Part shown: piece by piece, positions 22,739 to 34,700 of the stretch
How the letters are laid out: every line of letters starts with the position of its first letter
Position numbering within the stretch: the stretch's first letter is position 1
NCBI GenBank assembly: GCA_028023455.1
Contig: JAQFVV010006231.1
Coordinates: forward strand, 7,704,036-7,768,035
DNA: 64,000 bases
DNA from: Epiperipatus broadwayi
Taxonomy: Eukaryota > Onychophora > Udeonychophora > Euonychophora > Peripatidae
Reading direction: 5' to 3'
Made by a program: the position numbers and the translations under genes
Notes under the pieces: model-generated
Seen by the model: the letters and a program-made list of their open reading frames with translations, nothing else
What the model was told of the DNA's origin: nothing
The model's database searches: none

Positions 22739-22993
22739 AAAAAAACTAAGAAGCAGCAGCCATGGAAAAACAACGTTGAAGACAATGGAAAATAAAAATG
22801 GACATTCTCACGTTTGAATACCTACACCAAATATTTCAGTGAATAAAAAAAATAATAATCAGCTGCAATAAAGTAAAGAAAATGAACGAATGAAAGATTT
22901 TCATTTCCATATTTAAAAGGGTTGTTTTTCTCACCAAAATGATAGTAGATTCCAACTAAGGTACTTTTTTTATTGATTTTTTGTTTGTCATTT

Positions 22994-23045
22994 TAAGTGG
23001 GGAAGAATGAAGCAATTGATGTCTAATCATCATCGATGCTTCATG
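22994..23045 (+). promoter_or_regulatory. PPT-like purine tract followed by TG and a short hairpin
   Basis: AAGTGGGGAAGAA is followed at once by TGAAGCAATTGATG, whose first seven bases (TGAAGCA) pair with TGCTTCA about 30 bases downstream. A purine run followed by TG and a terminal palindrome is the appearance of an internal region/3' LTR junction, as in the Gypsy at 4097-4129. No second copy of the downstream sequence exists in the window, so an LTR is not proven. Confidence 0.35.
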
Positions 23046-23569
23046 TTTCACCACCTATACTAACCTCCTAGGGGTCCGCAATTCAGACCTTGCTATAAAT
23101 ATATGCTATTCACTCACACACCGTATGCTGAATCATTAGAAAGATTAGTAAAATTAATTTTTATTTAGTAAAAATGAAACAGTTGTTTGAGTGATGCATA
23201 TATATATTATGACTAAAGCGATAATTTTATTGCTATGTTTATTGCTGGAAAATACATTTGCTTATATATTTGTGATTATTTTTATATATGTGCGTATTTA
23301 ATGTGACAACAAAGAAGAATGGGGGAGGCTCGAAATGCTAAAATAATCTTTGTTTAAATTCAGCTTGTTGCCTTTAATTAAAATTGTCAATCGCAATTAA
23401 GATCGAAAACAAATCGTTTATCAGTTGTTGTCAAATGATTTAAAACAGCTAAAATGTTATTTCGAGTCTTATCTGTTGAAAATATTTTGCTAATTAAATA
23501 TTGTTTTTAAAGAGATTACAGAGATAGGGTTGGTATATGAAATTGCATTCTGGGCGGTATTAAAATGTT

Positions 23570-23605
23570 ATAAAAGGAGCCACAGAACAAAGGAAGTCAG
23601 TTTTT
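23570..23605 (+). promoter_or_regulatory. TATA box plus arthropod-style initiator
   Basis: TATAAAAGGAGCC is followed 27 bases later by TCAGTTTTT, the spacing and sequence expected for an RNA polymerase II TATA/Inr pair (TCAGT being the arthropod initiator consensus). The following ~270 bases are GC-richer than the surroundings, and CTTAG|GTAAAATC near 23873-23884 could be a splice donor. It may be the promoter of an LTR-like segment. Confidence 0.45.
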
Positions 23606-24534
23606 AGACATTCTGTTTTTAGTTACTTTCAGTTTTTAGTTATCTTTCAGTGAGTTGAGATTTTCATCAGTCAGTTTAGTTTTGAAGCATTTCTTCAAGA
23701 CCTTAACTTTAAGAAGCCAGTACAAGTCCTGCACGATGAAGCATGAGTAGAGGAATCTAGCACCTTTTTCTTCTCTCGAAGAACTCTGCCTGCAACTGCC
23801 ATGTTCCATCTGACTGGCCATAAGAGATGACGTAGAATTGCCAACCCGCCTGCCTGCTGCTATGCTGATATCTTAGGTAAAATCATGTAATTTAGAGCTG
23901 CCTTAATACGAACATTCACGGGTGATTTATAATTTGTAGTTAAATTAAGTCATAGATCCATTTATGATGTTTTGCTAGTTTTGCTCGTAAACTCTCTCTC
24001 TCTCTAATCCCTTATTAATACTTATGTAATTCTAAATATATGTTGCTTTCACGCTTAATTTATGTTTATATAACTTTATGCGTCTCAATTAAATATATAC
24101 AACTTATTTTGTTTAATATATATATTATTTTCTCTAATATGTCGGTATCAGTCAACCTCGCAACTTTAATTAAATTCATTAGTAAAATTATATTCATTTG
24201 TTTATTTAAAATAGAAATTGTTCGCTAGGTTGGTTGTATATCTAAAAGTATTTTATAGTGGATGCTTATTTTACTTTAATGTTTAGTTGCCATTATAAAA
24301 GATCGCGACACTTAATATAAAATTCTACCTTTTCTTACCATTGCCCGGAGGGCTAATTCTTTAATTAATACGTATATGGGAATCGGACTTAAATGTAAAT
24401 TTTATTAGTTTAATGATATAGAAAAGAGTTATTATTCATTACCATTTGTTAAATGACTCAGGATTGAAAACAGATTATTGCACAAGAGGTTAGACAATTT
24501 CCAAGTTTTAAAATAATATTATATGAAAATTATG

Positions 24535-24807
24535 TTATAAAATTATATTCATGTCCAATAACGTTGCTGGTATACATCTTCCTTTATTCTGATATTTTAT
24601 CTTTTCCATTTCTTGATTGGGGACGTCGGAAGTCTGAAGCTCCATCCTTCTCTTTTCAAAATCGTTTGTAATCAGGGTCACTACTCCCCATGGAACATAA
24701 AGTTTATGAGGTTTATGTGCTGCAAATGACAGTTCATCCAGATCTGGGCTCTCAAACCCAGCCTCTCCTTTGATATAGCTCCACCAGAATGCGCAGACAT
24801 ATCCAAT
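24535..24807 (-). pseudogene. Unrecognised 90-codon exon-like frame
   Basis: On the minus strand a frame opens right after a TAG at 24810-24808 (…CGAACTTAG, also a possible splice acceptor) and runs 90 codons to TAA at 24535. It has no start ATG near its beginning. The peptide begins IGYVCAFWWSYIKGEAGF and includes HKPHKLYVPWGVVTLI and FEKRRMELQ; amino-acid use is balanced and coding-like. The GC content is clearly higher than the ~25% of the flanking DNA. It may be a captured exon or the last exon of an element gene. No family recognised, and no neighbouring exon could be identified. Confidence 0.45.
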
Positions 24808-25920
24808 CTAAGTTCGTTTCAAATATTCTTTTAAAATGATAAAATATCCACAATCGCCATGAGGCCTTATTTCTTTATTGTATGCTAGTACCATTACTTT
24901 GCTCTTTAATTTGATCACCGTCCGCCTAACCTTAGTAAGTCGCAATGATGTGTTAAAAATAATGATTCATTTCATAAAATATGTTCAGTATGTTGATCTT
25001 AAAACTGCTTTCATTTAAAAAAGCGTTATCGATTCCCAGAGACGTAAATCAATTTGTATAATTTATTCTCGTAAATATTGCGCATTGTTTGTTTCTTATG
25101 TATACTTATTCTAAAGACGCTATGTCCAAACAATGCCTATCAAACATATGTAATGATTTTAAGATTGTAAATAAATGATTGAGACCATACATTTATACTT
25201 ATTTGTCAAAATGATTAATGTTAAATTATCATGTATCTTTCTGTAATCCGAATCTGTTCCGATCTTGTAGATTGTTTTGTACATATTTGTAAACATTTGT
25301 AAATTGGCATATTAACCCGCACAACTTATAACACATTCTATAAAATTATATTCATGAAATAATTGATGTAAAGGAGATTTTATAAAACAAATCCCAAGTT
25401 TTCAAAATGTATAAGATCACTCCCAAGCATGAAGCAATTTTGTAACGTATATATGCGTTTTCTACATTTATTAAATATATATAATTTCATGTAAATCCTG
25501 GTTTGTTTGTTTTTTTGAATTATTATTTTCTAGTTAATATTTAGAACTATTTTCTTTAGTTATTAATAAATAACTATAATAAACGTAATTCCTGGGCTAC
25601 TCCGACTTCGATCATCATCATCAGTCTGATTTTATGCTCTACCGCTTTGCTTCTGGGCACGGAATTAAAATAATTTTACTGTATCCTCAGTATTGTTGTT
25701 CATTGGGTCAGAGATTCGAAGAATAGGCAAATAGGTTAGAATTCAGGGTTGCTCCCGACCTGTGTATCTCGAGCATGATCGGATTCGAGGTACTTTTGTT
25801 TAGGATTTGAATCTTGTTAAGTGAGCATACTATTTTGACCGGTACAGTGGATTTTTTTTTTTCAGGGTAGGTTTAGATCTAGTGTCTGAACCTACTCTGA
25901 CACCTCTCTGAGGAGTGCCA

Positions 25921-26042
25921 AAGCACGAAACCATGGTCAGGGGTTTGGGGAGGGGTTCCTGACAGAGATATTTTAAGTGCTGGCTCTGGCTAAGCATTTA
26001 TCATAAAGCTTGTAGAGGAATTGGCAATCCTCACTGTTTATA
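25921..26042 (-). repeat. Right 122-bp inverted repeat of the 6.1-kb element
   Basis: Reverse complement of the left arm; ends CACTGTTTATA directly against the right 14-bp target duplication. Mismatches with the left arm include a C/T in the ..CTTAGCC.. part and two in the GAACYCCTYCCC part. Confidence 0.9.
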
Positions 26043-26055
26043 ATGCTTTTAAATA

Positions 26056-26560
26056 TTTCGCATATTTGGTAAATTAATAATGGAAATAGCAATAAAGAAA
26101 TTAAAACAACAATGACAATGATTAAGTAGTCTTTAAAAGTAATAGGAAATTATTTTACAGATATTAAAGTTGGATTTAAGAAGAGACTTGTTAAATATTG
26201 TGTTTAAAATATAGTTTTATATGAAGCAGCATGTTGAATGATTAGGAAAAGAGAAAAGACAGCGGCTTTAAAGACATACATTTTGAGTAGAATGGAAATG
26301 ATAAGATTAAAAATATAAAAGTTTTGAAAATGAAGGTTAAAAAATTGTATTTATTGAAGAAATAAAAAGATTGGGCAGTAATTGAATTGGACATGTGTTT
26401 AAAAATGTGGGATTACGAAAATAAATGTGTAGATTAGAAAGTGAGAGGAAGAAAGATTGAAGAAAAACAATGAACAAGAAGGCTTAAAGAAAGTGTTTTA
26501 TGTGATGAATGAAATCTATCTTTCAACTGAAAAGTGATGCTAAAGATACTTTATTTTAAA
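26056..26560 (+). pseudogene. LINE RT fossil, part 2 (3' end)
   Basis: Downstream of the right target duplication the plus strand reads LRRDLLNIVF near 26175, then the Lys-rich WGLGKEKRQR-like stretch near 26250 and IEEIKRLGSN*IGHVFKN near 26355-26410, followed by ESERKKD. This follows the conserved C-terminal series of LINE RTs (RRxLVKxxxWSVALYGAETW; IEEIKRLRWIGHVLRM; RGRRKRGR). It continues the copy that stops at 19889. Confidence 0.6.
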
Positions 26561-28689
26561 CGATTTTAATCAGTAAATAACTATACAAAAGATGAAAGAT
26601 TTTTTTTTTGTTTTATGTTCTATTATTTAATCAGCATTATGAAAGACACATTTATTAACTGTTAATTTTTGATAGCTTAATGGTTTTTTACTTTTATTAT
26701 GTCTTCATAAAATTTTAGCATTCTCAAGATAATTGGATGTTGAAATATAAATTGTATTTGAAGATACTATTTTTCTGAAAATTTTATTTTATTTTACTCA
26801 GTTGAATGTTGTTGATGATGTGAATTTAAATGAAAGTAATTGGGAAAAAGAATGAATTTTAAAAAGGTTATACATCACCATTTATAAAGTTATTTTTAAA
26901 TTTGTAAATAAGAATCTTCCATAATAGTTTTATTGAATTCAAATAATTCCAATAAATTTGATAAAAATTGTCAAATTTTATCAAACTTGATATATATTAA
27001 AAAAAATTTTTTTTTTTGAAAATAAACATTATCAATAAATCGAAAGCACTTCATTAGATTAATTGATTATTTGACTGATTCATAAATAAATGTAAAAGAT
27101 AAGACATTGGTAAAATATTTAATAGTTTTGGAATGGAAATAAATGGAAAGTGAAAATAAAGGTTTGTACTAAATATTTAATTGTAGGAATGGGGATTAGT
27201 GAGGAACAATTGAGATGATTTAAATTAAAAATTTCAATGGAAAAATAGGATTTCATTCAAAATTTATTTTGTTGATTGAAAATGAGATTGAGAAAAAGAG
27301 GAAATGGCAAATTGTTTAATTTGAAATATAGCATGTTATGAAGTACAAACAGAGACAAAACAATTGAAAGTAAAATTTAGATAAAAAGGGGGGAAGGGCT
27401 GAATAGATAAAGTTAGAAATGATGAAATGTTAGAAATCTAATATCGAATAAAAAAGAGATTGAACACATAGATGCTAGAATACTAAAGTAAAGTTAAAAA
27501 TTATTGCTAGATGTATGTAAATGCATTACTTCTAGCTTTGAATCTTTAACTTCATTGATAAAGGCTAAAATCAGAAATTAGTATGAGGATTTAAAATGCA
27601 TTACTCTCTTGTAATCATTGATTAATCAAGTTAACTATTAATGGCAAAAGTATAAGAAGAGTTCTTATTTCATTCCATATAAACAAAGAGGGTCTTTTAT
27701 AAATATAAAAAAGATAAGACATGGAATGAATAAGCTATCTCATATAGAGTGATAGTTATAGTGGATTTAAAAAGAAGAGAATGTTATCCATTTGCATAAG
27801 GGTAAAGTGCATATGTTGGAACTATATTTTAGAATTTAATGGTGGAAGAGTTTAGTTATTCATAAAATCTTCATCTTTGATCTAAAGATTTCAGTTGTTT
27901 AAATTATATTCAATTAAATATGATTTAAATTTAAGTGGAGCAATTACCCCAGGATTTTAATGCTCAAAAATCTCTAAATATTCAACTTATTATTGACTTT
28001 TCAGACTTTTGTTATTATTTTTTTTTTCTGATATTACACGTAATATCTTATTTTATATTATTGATGAGTAAATAGTTGATTTCTATTTTTCAAATTGTGA
28101 ATTAAACTTTTTGGTTTATGGATAAAGAAAAATTTCCTAAACTTTTTGGCTGACAATGCCATTTTTAAGATAAGAGAAATTTTATTATCTATCTATATAT
28201 ATATAATTATCTATGGAAATGTATATATACCAATGAATAACTTGACTACCTATTTCAGAACATCATTGAGAGATTTTATAGCATTTGTAAATATTCATCT
28301 TGTTAACTGGAATAGTACTGAATCACTTTTATGCAACAATGGGAAAAAAAAACAAAAACAAAGTTATCACAATTAACAAATGGCTTCTGAAGTTTTCAAA
28401 TTAATAGCTGAAATTTTTTCTTTAAATCATTATGATGCTTAGGAAGTTTAAAATTCATCCTACTCTACCACCAATAATAGTTATTGTCAGATACAATTGA
28501 ATTTTCATTTTTTTTTAGTATATGCAGTGATTTTTTTTTGCCTTCTATATCCTTAAAAATCTAAGTTTGTAATTACCAATCTCTGAATCACTTCAATGTC
28601 TTTAATTTACAAAACACTCAACAAGATAAATCAAAAGTAAATATATAATTTTGTATATTTACCTTTATTTTTTTATTATAATTTCTTTT
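26561..28689. other. AT-rich DNA with one member of a dispersed short repeat
   Basis: A ~150-bp block at 27520-27680 (AAAGGCTAAAATCAGAAATTAG and neighbours) resembles blocks at 31690, 31880 and, inverted, 31550, 38900 and 39100. Nothing else is recognisable apart from poly-T tracts. Confidence 0.45.
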
Positions 28690-29270
28690 TATTGTACAGA
28701 TATTGAAAACAAATGCAGGAAGTTAGTGAAAAATAAAGTGAATTTTGAAGTATTGAAAGACTGAAAATACCAAGATATTACAGAGTATGATAAGGGCCAT
28801 TTAACACTGCTCAATCAACATGTCTTACAATTTATCATAATAGAAATAAATTTGATGTAGTAGGTTCAGTGGTTTTATATTGTTAGACCACATAACTACT
28901 GGGCAGAAGAAAATTCTTATATAACTATCACAATGGAAATGGATCTTTCAGATGTCATTATGTGGAGTGAATTATATATATCTAGCATTGGTATTATGAG
29001 GATCACATTTTCCCTCTACAAATGTGGAAAACAATTATCAAAAGTATAAAGAGTTTTATCAAAAGTATTGTGCAAAAATTTGAAGAGAAATCTCACACAA
29101 TGGATGAATTGAAAGAATTCATCTCTCAAAGATTGTAGAAAGTGATATTAACTAATTTGTGTGTTATTGTATGCTATAGTATCACATGCAGGTTCCATGA
29201 ACTGAACAATATTGATGGATGACATTTTAAATATCTAAGAGACCACATGACTTACTGCACCATATTTATT
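28690..29270 (+). pseudogene. Tc1/mariner-like transposase fossil
   Basis: The plus-strand reading, with frameshifts, gives NYWAEENSYITITMEMDLSD followed by VIMWSELYISSIGIMRITFS near 28885-29015. It resembles the middle of Tc1/mariner transposases (WxxENPH....... VxVWC.....IGPxFF). Near 29075-29250 it gives NFEEKSHTMDELKEFIS and later HFKYL, resembling the usual C-terminal end (…TLDELKxRI…..DGGHFxHL). The catalytic Asp residues are not identifiable and there are many stops. No flanking inverted repeats found. Confidence 0.45.
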
Positions 29271-29659
29271 TAAATTGTCAGATATGTCATGCTCTGCACA
29301 TCTTTTTGACATTTTCAGTTTTCCTCTACTGTTTTGAATTTATTTCCTTTGTACTTCATTTAGATTTTCTACCATTATTTTCAGTAAATATGAAATAAAA
29401 ATAAATAAATAATGAAAAATAAAAGTAGGGATTTAGTACTATTGCCTTGTATATTTAGTCTTTTTTTCTTAATTATTATGGATACTCTGCAATCACAGCA
29501 GATTTCATCCAACCACTCATTAATTCTTTACAAGACTAAATTATGTAAAAAAGTTTTATAAGGGAAATATAACTTAGAGCAGTTTAATAGCTAAAGGAAA
29601 ATAGAAGATAAAAAAAGATTTTTTTAAAATGCTGTAGATATACAGTATATATTATAATG

Positions 29660-30690
29660 TTTTCCGTTTTGCTTGGCCTCTACACGCTAATATAAACTGC
29701 GCGCGAGTTGATCAAGTTATGTCGAAAAGAAGAAAGTTGTATTTCTATTTCTAAAAACATAACTATATTTCCTGATCAAACTCGGCCTATTAATTGTTGA
29801 GAATTATGCTATTGACAAAATCAGCTTTTAATTTATTTAATATGGGCGCCAGGTTCTTTTATTCTAAAGAGACCACTGAAATCTGTCGCCAGCACGTCTC
29901 GCAAATAAAAAAGGAAAATACTTTTAAACTAATCGGTATTGCATCATACTGTAACAAGAATTATTTTTTTAAAATATTATTATTCCTGGAATTTATTAAA
30001 CACATTGGCAAGGTAAATTATATATTTAAACATCACTAAAATAATATTAATAAATCTAATAATAATTAATAACTATTATTAATAACGCACAATGAAAATG
30101 GTTGATAAAAGTAAAATCTCTTTTATTCCAACAAACTAAAAATATTTGTAAGTTAAATTACGAATTAACCAAACTGGAGAGACCATGAATTAATTTATAA
30201 AAAACAGTTGGATAAAGTAATTTAATAATGTTCACTTATTACAATTCATTTCCAATATCTTGTATAAAATTATTTAAACGAAAGTCTCTTTAATAAGAAA
30301 ATTAATGTCTATATCGGGATTATTTTAAGACTTGTTTGCAAACGCTTAATTTTGTCACAATCAGGAATAAGTAGTCTTACCGTAAGTTTTAATAAATTCA
30401 TGCTGGTTGTAGATAACTATGCATAGTTTTTCAGGGTTAAAATGAGCTCACGGCCTTTGATTATTAGTTGATCTTGCGGTCCATTCTCCTAGTCGGTCAC
30501 AAAAGCTTTTCTGGTGTACATCTTCAGGCATGATGTCTGCAGAAGCTCCGGTTCACTCCGACATGCTGAATTACTTCAGCGTAGAGCGACCTTGGATATA
30601 TTATTGTTATCCAAGACCAACTAGAGAAACCAACGAACAAGACGTTCTTCAAACTGACCTCTGCCTTTTATACTAGAGGCCCAGTTTTCC
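29660..30690 (-). other. GC-richer block with promoter-like end; possible solo LTR
   Basis: The block stands out from AT-rich flanks. On the minus strand TATAAAAGGCAGAGGTCAGTTT lies near 30675-30655, a TATA box with TCAGT, followed by ~230 bases of mixed composition. At the other end TGGCGCCCA (minus, near 29853-29845) looks like a tRNA-Lys PBS. Together these would suit an LTR promoter and leader on the minus strand. The second LTR copy is missing and terminal TG/CA could not be placed. Confidence 0.3.
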
Positions 30691-32640
30691 GACTTCTGTG
30701 CATATCTTTTGTTTGTCAAAATATACGTTGATAATCTTATATATTCTTTATAAAATTTATGTAACAAAGTCTTTATTTTTTTCAGCATAATTCTGCCATC
30801 TTTAATTAGTTGAAGTATTTTTACTTTCTCTTATCTAGATTGGTAATTTATGTCTTTTGTTCTCTCCAATTCTACTTTTATTTCTAATTACATTAAAAAA
30901 AAAATACGAAGAATAATTTAACTTTCATTGTACGTTATTTTTTTCAAAAAAAAAAAATCCAAATTTACTTTTATTTTTTAGCTTTTACCAAATGCCAATA
31001 TATTTGCAACGTATATAAATAAACATTACACTATATTACACTGCAATAAAAAGAAATGCTGCAATATTAAAATTAATGACATCAAAAAATTTAATTTATA
31101 ACACTAAACTTTAAGTAAAATATTAAAAAGTTATCCTCATATTTATAAAAAAAATTGAATTAGAAAGTATATAAAATATCTTCATATTCTTTTAAAATTT
31201 GAAATCATTCAAAAATATTAAATGTTTCAAAATCTACTAATTATATTCTGAAATAATAGTTTGTCTATTTATTTGCTTATAGCAAAGGAAAACAAGCATA
31301 GACCTTTGTTACAAAAATTTAAGAAATAAAATGAATAAAGAACACCATAAAAAAAATAGGTACTAAAATTACTTTGTTTTTATGTAAATAAGAAGTTCAA
31401 GATGCAGCTATAATTATCAAGATGCTAGAATAAATTATGAAAAGATGATAACACTCCTTAGCCATAGTTTCCTATTGCTTAGTAATTTCCATTGGCCTTC
31501 AGATAAAAATATAACATGCACATTAAAGCATATCAAAAATAAATTGATGCCATCCCCTGACCACTTTCTGTCTTTTGCTGATTTGAATTTCCAAGTTGTT
31601 AGCCTGAATAATAAAATGGAGTTCAAATATATTGCTAGATACATAATGATTTTATTTCTAGTTGTGGTTCTCAAATCTCATTTATAAAAGCAAAAGCTTG
31701 AAAGCAGTTTGAGGATAGGAAATTGAAATGCAAAAGGTATTTGGTAAACACTTATTATTTAGACTTATATGATATTAGATAAATTTTATTTTATCACATA
31801 TTGTATGAGTTAGAGTATTAAGTGACTTATAATTAGTAACCTTTCTAGCCTGTAGTTTTGAATTCCTAATCTCATTATTAAAGCCAAAAGCAGAAGCTAG
31901 TCTGAGGATGTGGATTTAAACTACAATAGTGCATCTAGTAATCACTGATTATTACAATAATCCATCTGGTAATCACTGATTATTCAGACTTATAGTAGAT
32001 GACATTAGAGAATTTTTTTGTTTTATCGTACCTTGTGAGAGTTGAAATATGATTTATTATTATATAAATAATTACTCATAATTGGGTCAGAAAATATAGA
32101 TTATCATTTTTAAACTAAATTTATTAAGTGATTCACCAAAAAAAAAAAAATCACAAGCCTTTAATAATTTGCTGGATAGATACTTCCATATAAAAGTAAG
32201 AAGTCTCTTTTTTTTAATTTTTTTTTTTTTTTAAATAAATTGGGATAAACAATATTAAATGAGAGAAACTGTGAGAAACTGATTTCCAAGAGATTTTTTT
32301 TAAGTACTGTAGTTTTATAGTAAGAATGACAGTACCAAAAATAGGAATAAACCATCTTCACATAAATTCTAATTTTTGAGAGTGTAAGATTTGAGAAAGT
32401 AAATATATTGAGATAGATGAATTATTAAATTTTTTCTTCCCATATTTTACTAGGAATTTTGATAGGTGAATATATTGAGCAGTGTGTTGAAATTATCAAG
32501 ATATAAAAATCAGACAAAAATATCAATTGTGATTATTAATTCATGAACTGTAGTTTACATTTATTTATTTATTCATAACATTCATTAATAAATGATTTTT
32601 AATCTCTTTTATTAGAATTGAAATGATTGCATTTCATTTA
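30691..32640. other. AT-rich DNA with short dispersed repeats
   Basis: Members of the dispersed family lie at about 31549-31600 (inverted), 31690-31725 and 31860-31990. The last ends with a local duplication of a TCTRGTAATCACTGATTATT motif near 31930 and 31964. Long poly-A/poly-T tracts occur near 32140 and 32210. No gene seen. Confidence 0.45.
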
Positions 32641-32655
32641 TGTATGTATATTATC

Positions 32656-32719
32656 AAAGCTAGCGGTTAGTATAGCTGCCTTCCAAGCAGCTGGCCCGGT
32701 TCGCTTCCCAGTCAATGTA
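32656..32719 (+). pseudogene. tRNA-Gly(TCC)-like remnant
   Basis: GGTTAGTATAGCTGCC then TTCCAAGCAGCTGGCCCG and GTTCGCTTCCC, then CAATGTA, follow the D-arm, anticodon arm (TCC at 32682-32684), T-arm and 3' acceptor strand of a tRNA-Gly(UCC). The 5' acceptor half is lost or changed and one G of the T-stem is missing, so it is a pseudogene or the head of a tRNA-derived SINE. The sequence after it does not show an obvious SINE body. Confidence 0.65.
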
Positions 32720-33639
32720 TTTGACATATGAAAAAATAACAATGGGAAGACCTACAATGTGGTTTTAAATTGAGTTTAAACAATTGTTGAAATAAAACAC
32801 TTTTAAAATAATAATAACTGTTTTAATAAATAACACATGGATTTATTGAAATGTTATTTTTTTATAGGCTATATACCATTTTTGAAACATTCTTTACTTT
32901 AAATGTAATATTAATAGAAATAATGGATAGTATTAAATGCAAATTTAGTGAAGGTAATAAGGATACAACAAACTCATCTTGGAAGAACAAATATACTGTT
33001 TAGAATTGCAGTTGAAGTGCAATTGCAACAAATAGAATATAAGAATCAAAGTTAAAGTCCTATTTTTTCCTACTAAAATGAAATCAAGTATTCATTGAAG
33101 AGAGAAATGTTTAAAAATGCAGTAGTAGAAAAAATGTTCTATATCATCATCACTTTCAACCGTTAATATTTCCCTGCAGGATGGTCTTCAAGTTTAATCC
33201 ATATTCTCCGATCTCTAGCCTCTCTTTTCCACATCACTCCTACACACTTCCTTATTTCATCCATTCATCTCACATGTGGTCTCTTTCCAGGTCTTTTAAA
33301 TCTCTTGGAATCCCCCATCTGTTATTATCTCTTTTTGTAATATGTCTAGCCCAATTCATTTTTGACCTTTTCTTGTTGCTTCTAGTATGCATCTCTTGGA
33401 TAGTCTAAAGTCTCTGTATTGCTCTTCTGTTAAGTATCCAAGTCTCAGATCCATAAGTAAGAACTGGTAAAACACATTTATTAAACATTTTCCTTTTCAT
33501 ATACATAGGTATATTCCTTTTAATATTAAGTTATTTCCACCAAAAGCACTCCAAACAAGTTTAATTCTATGATTAATTTTATCCATTATGTTTCTATCTG
33601 TACTAATAATTTGACCAAGGTATTCTTCTAACTAATAAT

Positions 33640-34700
33640 TATCAATCTTCACTTTCATCTTTTGAGAAAATCCATTGAACATTATTTTAGACTTTTTTAA
33701 TGTTTATTTAATCCTACTTTTTTACTTTCATCTGATAACTCTTGCAATCTTTCCTGAAACTTTGAAGCATTATTTGCAAAAACAACTACATCATCTGCAG
33801 AATCTAGATGACTTAAATAATCTCCATTTATTTTTATTTCTTTAGCTTCCCATTTTCATTCACAAAATACTTCTTGCAGCTCTGCTGTAAAAAGTTTTGG
33901 AGATATAAAATCACTCTGTCTTACACCCTTTCTCATTGTTAACTTTTCTAGTATCATTATAATCTAATTGTTGCTGTTGCATTTTTATAAATATTCTTCA
34001 GAATATGACAATGTCCTGGGTCTGTATCCTGTTGATCCAATGCCTTAATTACTGAAAAAATGCTTGTGTAATCAAATGCCTTTTTATAATCTACAAATAC
34101 GAAGTATAATGGCAACTCATATTCATTGATCCATTCTATAACTTCTCTCAATACTTGGATATGTTCTACTATACTAAAACCACATTTAAATCCAGCTTGT
34201 TCTTTTGGTTGATTGTAATCCAAAGTTCTCTATAGATGAGTTATAATTATTTTCATAATTTTTTTTATATATAACCGATAAAAGACTGATAGGTCTGTAA
34301 TTTTTAATATCTTCTTTATCATCTTTTTTAAATGTTAATATTAAGACTGCATTCTTCCAATCATCTGGTACATCTTTATCATTTAGACATTTGGTATATA
34401 ACCTTGCCAAAAAAATTTTTTTTTTCTTCATCTGCTGTTTTTAGATATCGATTGTAATCTAGTCATTATCTTAAGCTTTTTCCTTCTTTATAAATTTAAT
34501 TTCATGTCTCATGTCTTCATTTAAAATCCGGGACAATTCAAAAGATTTAATAGATATAGGAAGTACTTGTTCTTTATTACTATATAATTCTTGATAGAAC
34601 TCTTCTGCACAATTCATGATGTTATCTCTTTTTTTTTTTATTGCAGAAATGTTTCCTACAAATCCCAAAATGTTATTTTACACTCTTGAGACTTATTTTT
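33640..34700 (-). pseudogene. RTE reverse-transcriptase domain (disrupted)
   Basis: Pieces: 34668-34471 (FYQELYSNKEQVLPISI linker before RT), 34431-34186 (NAVLILTFKKDDKEDIKNYR, PISLLSVIYK), 34223-33957 (GFKCGFSIVEHIQVLREVIE, motif A YFVFVDYKKAFD), then a broken stretch with motif C changed to SADDVVVFANN near 33785-33755. The order matches the RTE copy at 39870-41790. The element is dead. Confidence 0.8.

Larger units (their letters stand above)
19904..26041. mobile_element. 6.1-kb inverted-repeat-bounded element of unknown class
   Basis: AATGCTTTTAAATA occurs at 19890-19903 and again at 26042-26055, directly outside a pair of 122-bp inverted repeats (19967-20088 and 25921-26042, about 97% paired). 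On the right the repeat abuts the duplication; on the left 63 bases intervene. A LINE fossil reads up to the left edge and resumes after the right edge. The interior holds 110-bp tandem repeats, a 465-codon frame with two stops, a TATA/initiator pair and an isolated 90-codon minus-strand frame. I recognise no transposase, recombinase, RT or helicase. A 14-bp duplication is long for cut-and-paste transposons. It could be a non-autonomous retroposed element, or a composite of several insertions. Confidence 0.7.

Noticed and set aside
23636-23821. 61-codon minus ORF near the TATA/Inr pair
   Set aside because: Overlaps the presumed leader, with no homology and short length.
24040-24228. 62-codon hydrophobic plus ORF
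   Set aside because: AT-driven Ile/Leu/Phe-rich composition, as in many AT-rich spacers; no other support for a membrane protein.
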